Shown: positions 11,591 to 23,214, counted from the stretch's first letter. The stretch: 64,000 nucleotides of DNA from Myxocyprinus asiaticus (GCF_019703515.2 NC_059346.1:16957001-17021000), one strand, 5' to 3'. The notes: generated by a model not told the origin, from the sequence alone. Numbers and translations are program-made.

Positions 11591-12657
11591 CTCACACATT
11601 TAATGTACTTCTAAAGCCTGAGAAATCTACTATCAGACATGGAATATATATATTTACTGTATTTGAATTATTCAATATCCCAATTTAATAACAGCCAGTT
11701 TCCATTGAACAAGTTACTTACTGTATTCAAAATAGACATAAATATAAATATTAGGCCCACTTTTTCACAAACCTTTGTGAAAAGGAACATTTTCGTTTCT
11801 GCTGTTGTCATAGAGAACAAGCTCAGTTGAAGTCACGACAAGTCAAAACAGGCCTAAAGCATGGAACAGTGTTAGAACTAATTGATTTTTCTGTGCAACC
11901 ACTACTGTGGACATTAACGTGAAATTTTGGTGGGGTCTAGCAGTGTCATCATCTGCTGTTCATTGATGTTAAAAGCATATATGTCAGATTCTCACCCAAA
12001 GACACGGATATGAAAAAAATGAAAAGAAAGCATTACTAGGATGGGATGGATGGTAATTATGATAATCGATTTCTGGAAAGGGAAGGAGTGTGTGTGTTTG
12101 TTATTGAGGGCACATGAATGCCTGCGTGTAATTGTGTGTCAGAAGCAGGATGAGAATTATGTTAATGTGTAGTTACATTCATATTGTGAGATTGCAGTAC
12201 AAAAGAACAGATGCTAAGAAATACAGCAGATAGAGAATTGAAGATGGTCTAAAGGATGGAAAACACAGACATTTGTAGGGTGACTCATACCCTCAAATGT
12301 TATATGTACGGAATGGGATCAGAATATATATGGAACTCGACACCAAAGAAAGTCTTGGTTTTTTCTGTTTCTCATTAATGTGTCACTGACTCAGAATCAT
12401 GACTATTCACCAACCTCCACCCTCCACACTGCGGCTGACAGTGTGTCACATCGGCAGCAATTTTCAGTCCTATATCTCACAGTGCGAGTTTCGGAGAAAG
12501 AAAGAGAGAAAAAGAGCAAGAGAGAAACTTCACCCTTACACGTTTGCAACTCTGTAGAAAAAGAAACTTCCTTTGAAGAAACACCTCTCTCTCTCTTTAC
12601 TGCATGTCATGCAGTTAACTTGTACTACAGATATATGGCAGACTATAAGGTTACAGA
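11591..12657. other. Gene-free DNA
   Basis: No supported exon, ORF or classified repeat is seen. Short ORFs here (for example 12380-12679) run through purine-rich low-complexity sequence. Confidence 0.5.
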
Positions 12658-12659
12658 CA

Positions 12660-12900
12660 GAGTTGTTTTAAAGGAATAGTTCATAAAAAAATGAAGTTTC
12701 TGTCATTATTTATTCACCCTCTTGTCATTCCAAACCTGTATGAACACAAAAAGTGTTGTTAGGCAGACTGAAAGCTTTTACTGCATGGAAAAAAGATGCA
12801 CTGTGAGTCCCTAACATTCTGCCAAACATCTGATTTTGTGTTCCACAAAAGAATGGATCTGGACACAGTCTGTACTGCTTCTGGTTTGAATGAGATCTTG
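12660..12900. mobile_element. MITE of the AAAGGAATAGTTCA family (Kolobok/piggyBac-like), copy 1
   Basis: It begins TTTTAAAGGAATAGTTCA and continues with the segments TTATTTATTCACCCTC and GTTCCACAAAAGAA. Related copies are at 47563-47760 and 50730-50960. The family is extremely common in cyprinid DNA; its TTAA-containing edge suggests a TTAA target. No coding capacity. Confidence 0.6.
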
Positions 12901-12987
12901 GCTGCAGCTTTTCAGAGTGACTAGTTGAAGATAATGATCTGCAAGTGTTCAAACCACACCAATCATGATGACTCACACACACTCATA

Positions 12988-12990
<3 letters not shown>

Positions 12991-13048
<58 letters not shown>
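12991..13048. repeat. (CA)n microsatellite
   Basis: A nearly perfect CA run forms the left edge of the interspersed repeat at 13049-13324. A second CA run (13326-13360) forms its right edge. Confidence 0.97.
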
Positions 13049-13050
<2 letters not shown>

Positions 13051-13322
13051 AAACTTATGGGGACTCTCCATGGACTTCCATGCATTTTATGGATTTTATA
13101 CAGACCTAACGATAATTTCTATCCCCTAACCCAACCCCTAAACCTAACCCTCACAGAAATCTTTTTGCATTTTTACATTTTCAAAAAAACAAAAAACAAA
13201 AAACAAAAACATTGTTTAGTATGTTGAATAAGCCATTTCCCTTGTGGGTCCCACAAGGTAGGTGATCTCAGGTTTTACTAACCTTGTGGGGACATTTGGT
13301 CCTCACAATGTAGTATAAACAT

Positions 13323-13325
<3 letters not shown>
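13049..13325. repeat. CA-flanked interspersed repeat, subfamily A
   Basis: A 277-bp unit sits between two CA microsatellites. It contains ACTCTCCATGGAC, CCCCTAACCC...CTAACCCTCACA, TTGCATTTTTACATTTTC and TTTAGTATGTT. The same block order is in copies at 27317-27590 and 51994-52280, which are closer to each other than to this one. There is no ORF. Confidence 0.75.

Positions 13326-13360
<35 letters not shown>
13326..13360. repeat. (CA)n microsatellite, right edge of the repeat
   Basis: A perfect CA run that directly follows the unit ending TATAAACATGTA. Confidence 0.95.
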
Positions 13361-13362
<2 letters not shown>

Positions 13363-15053
13363 AAATACTTAAACTGGGCATGTTTCTGCATGAGTCTGTA
13401 CTTATGTCTATAAGCGTATGTGCAAATGTGGTGTTGAGTGCATATTTAGATGATATTTAAATGCCACACTGCAGTTCACTAGAGAAGAAGCTTTACTTGC
13501 TTGTTAATGCCTGGTGAAGTTAGTGATTATAAATTACAGTGGACAAAATCATAAGGTTCTCCTGCTCATTTTTAGGCTTTGTATGTGTTAGTGTGCATAT
13601 TTGTGTATGTGTGTGTGTTTCCATGCATGTATGTGGGTGTGTGTGTGATCTTCCAGTATCTCTGTAAATAATCAGATGTGTGTGCAATCACCATTTCATC
13701 ACTTAACCAGCTAAGTTGTGGCCCATATTTTAAAGGGGAAGTTCTGGCGTTCAGTTTGATTTAAAGGGGAAGTTGGCTTACTTCATGACGTGTCTTAAGC
13801 AAGTATCTTTTCATCATGCTGCATGGCTTTTTTAGTGTTTCTGTAATAGGGGAAAAGTCTCCTAATTACTTATACTGCAAAAAAGGTGAAAAAGTAGAAG
13901 AAAAAAAATGCACCTGGTGTTGAATCTATTTTTGAACTAAGCGCAAATTGAGTGTTTCAGGCTCTGCAAGGGATCTGGAAAATAAGATTAAGGGGCTGTT
14001 GACTCATTATTATAAACCTCAAACAGGCTTGAACATCCAAATACATATATAGTGGAACATTAAATTAGTGGGGCCAGATAAAGATACATTTGGATTGCAA
14101 TGACTTAAAAAAACGGATATTAGAATGCATATAAGACATAAATGATTAGGACTAAGATCTACATAACTAACTACATAACAAATAAATAACAAATGAAATA
14201 CATAAAGAGGGTTGAAAAAGGTAAATTATGGCTCTGTCAGTGTACAAAGCTTGTGCTATTAGCCTTTGAGAGCATCTGATAAAGAACTCTGTTCATCGTA
14301 AAGGGATGAAGATGGTGGAAACCTGATAAAAGCTGCTTTTGTGACTAAGATTTCTGACATGCAGCTTTGTCACTCTGGTAGGCTGAATCTAATTTACAGA
14401 GCTTAATACGCATTTATTAAAACTGAATGAGGTTTGAAAATGGTTTTCTGTTATTTTCCATGTCTTTAGTTAAATTAGATTGCTGCTTGACAGATTCCTT
14501 TGAAAAGCTCACTAATTTAGCTCCTGTTTGCTGGGATTTATTAGACATTTACAGTATGTTCCTTAGCAGTTAAACTGTATTTCAGATGTGGCCATTAATG
14601 CTGCAGTAAAAGTTTAGTGTGATGCTGAAGATGAATCGTGGACTCTTTCAAAGCAGTATTTTAAATACTGAATTGCTGTTGATAACAAGTCTGCAGTTAT
14701 TCCAATAGTTAGTTTCTGTAGTGACGATAATAACCAGTGGAGGGCCTTGGAACTTCAGTGTCAATTAAATCTCCATGTCCATATTTAGAGAGAGAGTGAG
14801 AGTGAAAGAATGTGTTTGTGTGAGACAGGGAGAACATAGAAAGAAAAACATGGAAAGAAATAAGATGCCAAGGAGGGAGGGGGAAAGGAAGAGGATGGCT
14901 ATGAAAATTAAGGTGAAAAGGAAAAGTTGTGGGGGGACGGGAGATGAGTTGGGAGGCTAAAGTTCCTCACACCATCATACGAAGTTCCAGACAACATCTC
15001 ATTCCGGCGATAAAGTTAAACCCCTTAATGAAAGCAACAAAAAAAAAAAAAGC

Positions 15054-15086
<33 letters not shown>

Positions 15087-17691
15087 AGAACAACAACCAA
15101 TTTTCAAATTACAGTTAAAACAGTCTGGACTCTTTTCCGCGAAACGGCATTGCAGGATTGATGCGTATTTTCTTTTTTCTGCAAATAAGAAGATTCACAG
15201 CAGCTTTGCTGTGGATAAATGGACACTGAGGGAGATGGATGAAAATGAGTCCACAGCAGAGTGTCGCAAACAGTATTGACCAGGTCTGTAGAGAAAAAGG
15301 TTCACCTTTTTCATGAATGTACTTTGAGGCAGCAGTGGTTTGTGTGAGTATGTCTGAGTATTTGTAAGCTTAGCAGCTGATTACATTTAGTGTCTTTGGA
15401 AGGACCTTAAAACTGAGGGTTAGAGTGCAGTATGAGAGAAATTAAAGGTGAAATGTGTTTTTCATTTTTCCAATGAGCTTCCTGTGCAGAGACAAATATG
15501 TGTGAGCCATTGGTATGTTGATTTACCCAAAAAGTGTAATCACTGTGCCTCTTTCAAAATATTGATCTGTCAACGAATGGCGTGAGTTAGGTTTATCTGT
15601 TTGTATGACCAGTGGCAGATGGGGGTAGTGTTCAGGAAACGTGTTTGAAAACAATTATAATTTTTGCAATTCCAATTAGTGTAGCTATTGGTGCAGAAAT
15701 TACACACTTGAGCTTTAATGCTAAAATCTGTTGTTTGCTCAGTGGTAGTGTATGTTTCAGTGCTCATATTTTTATGCATGGTTATAAATCACATTATTAT
15801 CTGCACTGAAAAAAAATTGTGTTAGATTTACTTAAAAAGCATCATGGAAAAATATGTATATATTTTAAGTAAATTCAACTTGCACAAATCTATCAGTTCA
15901 TTGAACTTTATTTACTTGAAAAGCTATGTCACACAAATAACAATCAATAGCATGTTGTTCCAAATGAACTTTTTTCTACTTAATTTAACTGGCTCATAAG
16001 AAAATAATGACTGAGATCAGACATTAAACAATTGAAGTGCAGATAAAGCCCACATTCACATACGCAAGGAAAAATGAAATGTATTGAACAGGATCCAGCT
16101 ACACCAAAAGTAACACTAATCAACATAATTGTGATTTAACACAAAACAACTAATTACAGTAAAACAACATCAATAATACTAAAAAGATGCAAGTGGGTTT
16201 GGCGAAATCATACGTGCAACGTGCAAAAGGCTGGACCAAGTACAATTTAATTCTGAGGTTCTTCTCTGGTTATTCCAGCATCTGAGTCCTATTATGAATA
16301 GGGAAACAGGAAAGAGCACAGACAACATGCTACAGTTTTTATTATATAAGCATGTGCGAGTGTGTGAGATTGTGTACTGTGCTATTCAGTTATTCATTCA
16401 AGGAAAGAATATGAAAGTATAATCCATCTAGCCTATGTATTCAGGGTGAATAAAGAAAGCTACAACTATTTTATGGAAGAGAAAGAAGAGGTAGATGTAC
16501 AAGAAAGACAAAAGGAAGATTACAGGGTTTAAAGTCAGATTTTGTTTATGAGGGGGAGAACACAGAGGGTTGTAACAGGTGTCTAACACACAAACACACA
16601 TGCAGGGTTGGGATGTAAACCGAACACATGTAACGGGATTACATATTTAAAATACAAAATATAAGTAACTGTATTCCACTACAGTTACAATTTAAATAGT
16701 TGTAATCAAAATACAGTTACATTCAAGTATTTTGATTACTGAAAAGATTACTTTGCATTTTATTGTCCTTTGTTTTATTGAATATTTTGTCTATTCAGTT
16801 GGAAAACATTTATCTGTATAAATGATGCTATCCGAGGAATATTTGAACAGCGATGAAACACTTTCATATAATGTGTTACATTCACGCAAGCAGACATGGG
16901 GAGCTTTTACACTGTTATGAGTGAAAAGGTGGATATGACATCATTGAGGAAAATGATGTGGTTGTGTTTTTTTTTTTTTTTTTGAAGTGGAGCAGCAGAA
17001 ATAGTTAACTTGTGTAAATGTAGCTAATTATGAACATTTAGATTTATGCTAAGCTAAAATGCTATTTCTAGCGCTTTTACATGCACATTACCAGCCACGT
17101 TTACATTTTTTCTTTTATCAAGAAAATCCATTTTCGATCAAACTTATATATGTTTTTTGTCTAGTAAGACCTTTGATATTAGAGCAAAGATATAGCCTGC
17201 TGCAAAAATCTTATTCTTGATGAGAATTTTAGATTTTGTTTTTCCTGTAAAAAAAAGTCTAAAACAAGAAAAATTTACTTTGCATAAGATATTTAGTTTT
17301 TTTTTTTCTTCAGAAAATTACTTTTTTATATACTGTAAGTGTAAGTGAATGAAATTAAATTGGATAAATGAAACTGTGTTAAAGAGGAGTAATACTATTG
17401 TTAGCAATGGACCCTTTTTACATTTCCAGGTTTGGAAATCAGAAGTAACTATAGCAGGGTAAACAGCACCGCTGGTGTATAGCAGCAAATTGGAGACCAT
17501 AGCAAATGTTATTGCAGGAATAACAGTCTTTTGCTCCAACAGCTAAAAAGAAATCCGTTATTACAGTTCTACGAAATAAAAAAAGAAGAACAAGATGGAT
17601 TACGGAAGTAATCAGAAGAGAGAACGGTGCCAAATTTACCGTCACTCTCTAAACAGATGTATCTGAAACATTGCTGCAGTGCTGACTAGTT

Positions 17692-17692
<1 letters not shown>
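13361..17692. other. Gene-free DNA with minor repeats
   Basis: No exon is supported. It contains an A-tract at 15041-15084, a TE-like stretch at 15803-16010 (cACTGAAAAAAAATTG start) and a repeat-like stretch at about 16605-16800 (GTAACGGGATTACATATTTA ... AACTGTATTCCACTACAG). It also has an oligo-T at 16967-16983. I cannot classify these stretches. Confidence 0.5.

Positions 17693-17731
<39 letters not shown>
17693..17731. repeat. (TA)n microsatellite
   Basis: A TA run adjoining the start of the Tc1-like fragment, which follows directly (acactaccagtcaaaagtttt). Confidence 0.95.
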
Positions 17732-17736
<5 letters not shown>

Positions 17737-18114
17737 TACCAGTCAAAAGTTTTGAAACACTTGACTGAAATGTTTCTCATGATCTTAAAAATCTTTTGAT
17801 CTGAAGGCGTATGCTTAAATGTTTGAAATTAGTTTTGTAGACAAAAATATAATTGTGCAACCATATTAACTGATTTCATTATAAAACAAAAATGTAATAA
17901 TAATAAAAAAGTTTTTGAAATTGATGACTTGGACCAAATAATATAGAAAAGCAGACAATAAGTGCCCAACATAGATGGGAACTCCTTCAATACTGTTTAA
18001 AAAGCATCCCAGGGTGATACCTCAAGAAGTTGGTTGAGAAAATGTCAAGAGTACATGTCTGCAAATTCTAGGCAAAGGGTGACTACTTTGAAGATGCTAA
18101 AATATAACACAGTT
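17732..18114. mobile_element. Tc1/mariner-like transposon fragment interrupted by DIRS-2
   Basis: The left edge reads ACTACCAGTCAAAAGTTTTG, a terminal sequence I recognise from Tc1-like fish elements. It continues with TTCTAGGCAAAGGGTGACTA close to the right edge. The sequence stops abruptly at the CAGTT where DIRS-2 begins. No transposase frame is recognisable; this appears to be the target DNA into which DIRS-2 inserted. Confidence 0.5.
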
Positions 18115-18310
18115 TCCCTATCTATCACTCACTCGACATTGGTGTCGATGTAGTGACACTAGGGGTCACTCTTGGGAGCCCGAGACACCTCTGGTCTTTG
18201 ATAAAAGGCCAATGAAAATTGGCGAGTGATATTTGCATGCCACTCCCCCGGACATACGGGTATAAATGGTGCTGGTATGCAACCACTCATTCAGATTTTC
18301 TCTTCGGAGC
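18115..18310 (+). repeat. DIRS-2 left inverted terminal repeat
   Basis: It begins TCCCTATCTATCACTCACTC directly after CAGTT. From about 18138 it is the reverse complement of the right ITRs at 1278-1456 and 61566-61745. The single T before CCCTATC makes the left boundary uncertain by one base. Confidence 0.85.
18261..18267 (+). promoter_or_regulatory. TATA-like box in the DIRS-2 left ITR
   Basis: TATAAAT follows ACATACGGG. The same position in DIRS-3 reads TATAAAA (55889-55895) and in DIRS-B TATATAA. Conservation in both DIRS families suggests that the left ITR carries the element's promoter. Confidence 0.55.
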
Positions 18311-18553
18311 CGAATGGTCATGCTCAATGAGCTGAATATCACTGTTCATTCACCTCTGCTGGATCTGACGGCACATTTCAGCGACTTCTCCCTCCTCTGC
18401 ACTGGTGCACTGCAGAGAACGCCCCTGGGCGCTTCGGCAGAAAAACTAGAGAGTATATTTTCTGAAAGAGCATTTTTCCCCTCTAAAAGAGTATATATTT
18501 CTCTAAAAGAGCGCACACACGGAACGTCTTTTTAAAGATGTGTCTTTTTAAAG

Positions 18554-19297
18554 ATGCCTTTCCGATTGTGTGTTATTCCTGGTTGCGGTCGTTATCTCTC
18601 AACTTCGGATGGTCATGATTGCTGTCTTTCGTGTCTGGGCGCGACCCACACGGAAGCAGCGTTTGTGAATGGTTCATGTTCTCACTGCGAGAACATGACC
18701 ATGGCAACGTTGCGGTCGCGCCTCGGTCCTTCTACCTACTGGTATGAGGCCAGCGCGGCTAGCACTGGGGGTGATTTGGGAACCCCAATGGGATCATCTC
18801 CGCTGGGTATCCCCCCGCGGACCTCCCATTCCCCAGCACGCTCGTCTGCCCCAATCGGGCTTCCGGATGAGTTCGCCAGCTCGTCTCACGGTGAGTCTGG
18901 CTTCTTGTTTGGAGCTCGCGAAGATGATGAGCTCTCGAGCGCAGCATCGGAGAATGGACTTGTCCAGTCGGACGCAGAAGCCTCAGCTGGGCTTCCCCCT
19001 TCGGGGACAATCGCCCAGTCACAGGCCGATGCCGAAATGACGGACATGTTTTCCTGGGCAGCCGCGAGCGTCAGGCTAGAGTGGAACCCTCCGCTCTCCC
19101 CTGAACCCTCGCGGCTTGATGATTGGTTTCTGGGCTCACGGCGTTGCTCAAAGCAGCCGCGCCCCGCTCCAGCGCCATTCTTCCCAGAAGTGCATGAGGA
19201 GCTGACGAAGTCATGGGAGGCACATTTCTCTGCCCGGCCCCTACTCCGTAGTTCCCCCGCACTCACTACCCTCAATGGCGGGGCAGCCAAGGGCTAA
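18554..19297 (+). CDS. DIRS-2 Gag-like protein (247 aa)
   Basis: The ORF starts at an ATG just after a pyrimidine- and A-rich leader and ends at TAA (19295-19297). The N-terminal 50 residues are cysteine/histidine-rich (PGCGRYL, CCLSCLGA, CSHCENM), a likely zinc-binding module, followed by a long Ser/Pro-rich acidic segment. The same module is present in DIRS-4 on the minus strand ([13 protein letters not shown]). The Gag of DIRS elements would package the RNA in virus-like particles. In DIRS-3 the corresponding region is shifted by a deletion. The natural C-terminus may lie further downstream, since the homologous frame continues after this stop, so this copy may be truncated. Confidence 0.65.
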   Translation: MPFRLCVIPGCGRYLSTSDGHDCCLSCLGATHTEAAFVNGSCSHCENMTMATLRSRLGPSTYWYEASAASTGGDLGTPMGSSPLGIPPRTSHSPARSSAPIGLPDEFASSSHGESGFLFGAREDDELSSAASENGLVQSDAEASAGLPPSGTIAQSQADAEMTDMFSWAAASVRLEWNPPLSPEPSRLDDWFLGSRRCSKQPRPAPAPFFPEVHEELTKSWEAHFSARPLLRSSPALTTLNGGAAKG

Positions 19298-20578
19298 ACG
19301 GCAATTCCCCCGGTAGATAAGGCGCTCGCATTGCACTTATGCCCGCAGAGCGCCACCACCTGGCGTGGACGCCCTAAGCTCCCGTCCAAGCCCTGTAGGC
19401 TCACGTCGTCCCTGACGGCTAAAGCCTACAGTGCTGCTGGACAAGCCGCCTCTGCCCTACACGCCATGGCTCTCCTGCAGGTCCACCAAGCCAAGGCGCT
19501 GAAAGAATTGCCCTCCAGGCGATGAAGGTCATGGCGCGGACTCTCGGGCGGACGATGGCCACACTAGTGGTCCAGGAGTGCCACCTTTGGCTCAACCTGG
19601 TGGAGATGGGTGAGGCCGACAGACATGGTTCCTTGCTGCCCCCATTTCCTAGGCGGGCCTATTTGGTGACACCGTCAAGGACTTTGCCCAGCAGTTCTCG
19701 ACCATGAAGCAGCAGATGGAGGCAATTCGGCACATCCTGCCCCGGTGCAGCTCAAGATCCCACACCCCGTCTGCTTGTCGCCAAAGGCGTCCCCCTGCGG
19801 TGACTGCACCGGCTCCACCGTAGCCCGCCCCTTCGGCCCGGCCCCGGCGTGGAGCCCACCACAGGAAGCGGCGCCGAAGAACCCATGGAGGTCCTCAAAG
19901 CGCCCCTGAGACGGGCAACCCAGGGACGAGGGAACCCACTCACGTGGCGCTGGTAGGAAGACCACTCCATCCCCCAGTGGAGGGCCGGGTGGAAAATCTT
20001 TTGTTGCCTTTTTGTTTGATTTCGCCGCACGCCCAAGTGGCTGCGGTACCCAACAGTTCAGCAAAAGAGCAGCTTCCTTCCTCCCTGGGTCACATACCCG
20101 GTGTGTACGGTCGTCACCACGACTACCGTCCACGGGCTTTTTCTTGCAGGATTGGCACTCCAGCGGTGCCCTTTCCGCCCCTGAGCACCCAGCTGTGGCA
20201 CACAGCCGCCCCCGATGTGGCAGCCTCCACGGGTTACGAGGACAGGCCTCTTCCTTCTCTGTCCCAGGCTGTTCCGGGGGTGATCACAAGGAGCCAGGTA
20301 AGTGCTTCGATGTCCCTAGACTCAGCACGGCCACGACGTGCTGTGGCACCTCGCGCTCTGCCCCACCGCGAGGCCCCACCTGCCGGTACGTCCGACGATG
20401 TTGTCCCCTTGGTCCCCCTCGCGCGGAATTTGGACGCGTGGCTTGCGCTTTCCAATCCGTCGCTGTGGCTGATCCGGACTGTCTGACTCAGCTACGCGAT
20501 TCAGTTCACCAGGCGCCTTCCCAGGTTCAGCGGTATTCACCTGCACACGGAGATCGCTACCCTCCTACGAAGGACGCG
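19298..20578 (+). pseudogene. DIRS-2 gag 3' part and RT upstream region, broken
   Basis: The sequence aligns with 56870-58350 of DIRS-3 but no single frame is open through it. Recognisable translated segments (KAYSAAGQAASALHAMALLQ at 19410-19490, then further fragments) are scattered over frames. This is the connecting region between Gag and RT. Confidence 0.6.
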
Positions 20579-21020
20579 ATAGAACCTGTCCCTCCAGCCG
20601 AGATGAAGAAAGGGTTTTACAGCCCCTACTTCATCGTACCGAAAAAAGGCGGTGGGTTGCGGCCAATCTTGGACCTGCGAGTACTGAACCGGGCTTTACA
20701 CAGACTCCCATTCAAGATGCTGACGCAAAGACGCATTCTGGCGAGTGTCCAGCATCAAGATTGATCAAGATATGGATGCGTACTTTCACGTCTCGATCCT
20801 TCCTTGACACAGACCCTTCCTGCGGTTCGCGTTCGAGGGTCAGGCGTATCAGTACAAAGTCCTCCCATTCGGCCTGTCCCTGTCTCCTCGCGTCTTTATG
20901 AAGATCGCAGAGGCTGCCCTTGCCCCGTTAAGGGAGGTGGGCATTCGCATTCTCAACTAGCTCGACGACTGGCTAATCCTAGCTCACTCTCGAGACCTGT
21001 TGTGAGCACACAGGAAACTG
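20579..21020 (+). pseudogene. DIRS-2 reverse transcriptase, N-terminal and catalytic part, broken
   Basis: The frame to 20764 carries [37 protein letters not shown], typical RT fingers/palm start. It ends at a TGA (20762-20764), where DIRS-4 has the intact [10 protein letters not shown] box around the first catalytic Asp. After a frameshift the text continues LRFAFEG...YKVLPFGLSLSPRVF. The palm motif reads N-stop-LDDW because the codon before LDD is TAG (20958-20960), and another TAG/TGA pair follows. The RT is therefore not functional. Confidence 0.8.
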
Positions 21021-21869
21021 GTGCTCTCACACCTCAGCCAACTAGGGCTTCGGGTCAACTGGGAAAAGAGCAAGCTCCTCCCGGTTCAGAGCATCTCTTT
21101 TCTCGGTTTGGAGTTGGACTCAGTCTCCTTGAAGGCGCGCCTTACGAACGAGCGCGCCCAGTCGGTGCTGGCCTGTTTGAAGGCGTTCAAGCAGGGAACA
21201 GCGATTCCACTGAAACTTTTTCAGAGGCTCCTGGGGCATATGGCATCCTCGGCGGTGGCCACCCTGCTCGGGTTGATGCATATGAGGCCGCTTCAGCACT
21301 GGCTCCAGACTCGAGTCCCGAGACGGGCATGGCGCCACGGGACACACCGTGTGGCCATTACGTCAGTCTGTCACCATCTTTTCAGCCTTTGTACCGACCT
21401 CTCGTTTCTACGAGCAGGTGTTCCTCTAGAACTGGTCTCCAGGCATGTCGTGGTCACGACAGACGCCTCCAAAATGGGCTGGGGCGCTGTTTGCAATGGG
21501 CACGCAGCTGCCGGCCTCTGGACGGGCCCGCGACTGCATTGGCACATCAACTGCCTCGAGTTACTGGCAATTCTGCTCACCCTGTGGAGGTTCCGGCCAT
21601 TGATCCAGGGCAAGCACATGTTAGTTCGGACGGACAGCATGGCAGTGGTAGCATATGTCAACAGCCAAGGCGGTCTGCACTCTCGCTGTATGTCACAACT
21701 CGCCCACCGTCTCCTCCTCCGGAGTCAGCAGCACTTCAAGTCGCTGCGAGCCACTCACATCCCGGGCAACCTCAACACTACAGCGGATGCGCTGTCATGG
21801 CAGGTTTCCCTCAGGGGAGAGTGGAGACTCCACCCTCAGGTGGTCCAGCTGATTTGGAGTCGATTCTGA
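21021..21869 (+). CDS. DIRS-2 RT thumb and RNase H domain (282-aa open segment)
   Basis: This open stretch covers the end of RT ([20 protein letters not shown]) and a complete DIRS-type RNase H. The catalytic acidic residues appear in order: Asp in VVTTDASKMGWG, Glu in NCLELLAIL, Asp in VRTDSMAVV and Asp in NTTADALSW. RNase H would remove the RNA strand during cDNA synthesis. It ends at TGA (21867-21869), where DIRS-3 carries CGG (59267-59269), so the last part is lost. The upstream catalytic RT is broken, so only this domain looks intact. Confidence 0.75.
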   Translation: MLSHLSQLGLRVNWEKSKLLPVQSISFLGLELDSVSLKARLTNERAQSVLACLKAFKQGTAIPLKLFQRLLGHMASSAVATLLGLMHMRPLQHWLQTRVPRRAWRHGTHRVAITSVCHHLFSLCTDLSFLRAGVPLELVSRHVVVTTDASKMGWGAVCNGHAAAGLWTGPRLHWHINCLELLAILLTLWRFRPLIQGKHMLVRTDSMAVVAYVNSQGGLHSRCMSQLAHRLLLRSQQHFKSLRATHIPGNLNTTADALSWQVSLRGEWRLHPQVVQLIWSRF

Positions 21870-22105
21870 TGGGCACAGGTGCACCTGTTCACCTCCCAAG
21901 AATCCTCCCACTGCCCACTCTGGTACGCCCTCACTGAGGCTCCCCTCAGCATAGACGCGCTGGCACACAGCTGGCCCCCTGGCTTACGCAAATATGCGTT
22001 TCCCCCAGTGAGCCTGCTTGCACAGACCCTGTGCAAGGTCAGGGAGGACGAGGAGCAGGTCGTCCTGGTAGCACCCTACTGGCCCACCCAGACGTGGTTC
22101 TCGGA

Positions 22106-22340
22106 TGTCTTGTATTTTAAGCCTCATGTTTTCCATTGTGTCTTGGTCAAGTATTGAATGTATGTGGATGTGTTTTGCTCCTAGCCAAGTCAAGCCATGT
22201 TATGTTTATGTCAAGTCAAGTTCATGCTTCATGTTTATAGTTAGGGTTTTGGTTTCACTTTTGTAAATAAACTGCACTTGGGTTCTTCTCTTCACACCTT
22301 CGTTATCGTCTTCATCATTGCCAGTGCCAGCATCATTACA
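22106..22340 (+). mobile_element. LTR-like fragment (TG...CA)
   Basis: The segment abutting the DIRS-2 break begins TGTCTTGTATTTTAAGCC and ends CATCATTACA. It has a poly(A)-signal-like AATAAA at about 22265-22270. TG/CA edges, size (235 bp) and a poly(A) signal fit a solo LTR, but there is no clear target-site duplication, so this is tentative. Confidence 0.4.
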
Positions 22341-23214
22341 ATACCCTTATGCAAGGCACTTAACTTCAGGTATCTCCAGGGGGATTGTGCGGGGTTGATT
22401 TATGGCAATGTTGTGTGAAAATCGCAGAAGCAAATTCCATAATACCTGGCTGAATTATGATTAATATAAAGAGTCTTGAGATGAGGTTTACTGTGAAGTA
22501 CAGCATAAGGCAGATTTGTCCATGTCAGCAGCAAATACACTCACACTATTCAACTACAGTAGAAGTTCCTCTTGTACCTGCAGCCAATTTGATCAATTTG
22601 ATTTTTGAAAAAAGAAAAAAAAAAAGAAGAAAAAGTAACCACAATAGACATATCCCCATACATTTTTATGGAGGTTAGGGCACTATAATAGAATCTTATT
22701 TAATTCATGGTGGATTCTTAGAGGATTATTTTTTTTACATTTTAGTAGGAGCCTTTAGGATTGGTTCAAATTATCATAAAAATTTAATTTGTAATCCTGT
22801 ATATTCCTTTAGGATTTTTTTTTTCTCTGTGTGTGTATGTAACTTGGCATGCTTTTTTATGCTTGTGGAATAATATTGAGGGTTCTTTTTTTTTATTTTT
22901 GCTGTGCATCTTTTTTTAACGAACAAATGCTCACGGAAAAATATCCGCACACACAAGCCCTACCACCTCTCTTTTATGGAAATGATGAAAAGGTCAATGA
23001 AGCATTTATACCAGATGTGATGTGAAGATGGGAGATTATCTGAGGGATGTGTATAGATTCTTTTCTCATTGCACAGATGGATCAGTCTGTTGCCATAGTT
23101 AATACATTACTTTTTATTACTTTCTCTCAAAGTTGTCTCTCCATTGATTAGCACTTTTAATGAAGCAAATATATGTGTATTTGTAATTGTGCAAATGTAT
23201 GTGCTTTCAGATAG
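22341..23214. other. Gene-free DNA upstream of the first supported exon
   Basis: It starts with a short SINE-like piece (ATGCAAGGCACTTAACTTCAGG, about 22350-22390), then AT-rich sequence with A- and T-runs. The exon-side end shows a pyrimidine/AG acceptor at 23205-23214. Confidence 0.5.

Larger units (their letters stand above)
18115..22105 (+). mobile_element. DIRS-2: 3'-truncated DIRS retrotransposon
   Basis: In order it contains a left inverted terminal repeat (18115-18310), a gag-like ORF, a poorly coding spacer, RT remnants and an RNase H domain. It then stops at 22105, where the DIRS-3 equivalent (59510) continues into the recombinase gene. The tyrosine recombinase, internal complementary region and right ITR are missing, so this copy could not integrate by itself. 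RT is broken by stops and a frameshift. The element is GC-rich against an AT-rich background. Confidence 0.9.

Noticed and set aside
14929..15279. 116-codon ORF
   Set aside because: Contains a poly-Lys run from an A-tract; no recognisable domain.
20804..21937. 377-codon open frame in DIRS-2
   Set aside because: It overlaps the RT-RNase H region in a different frame; the translation has no RT or RNase H motifs, while the adjoining frame (21021-21869) does. It is a shadow.
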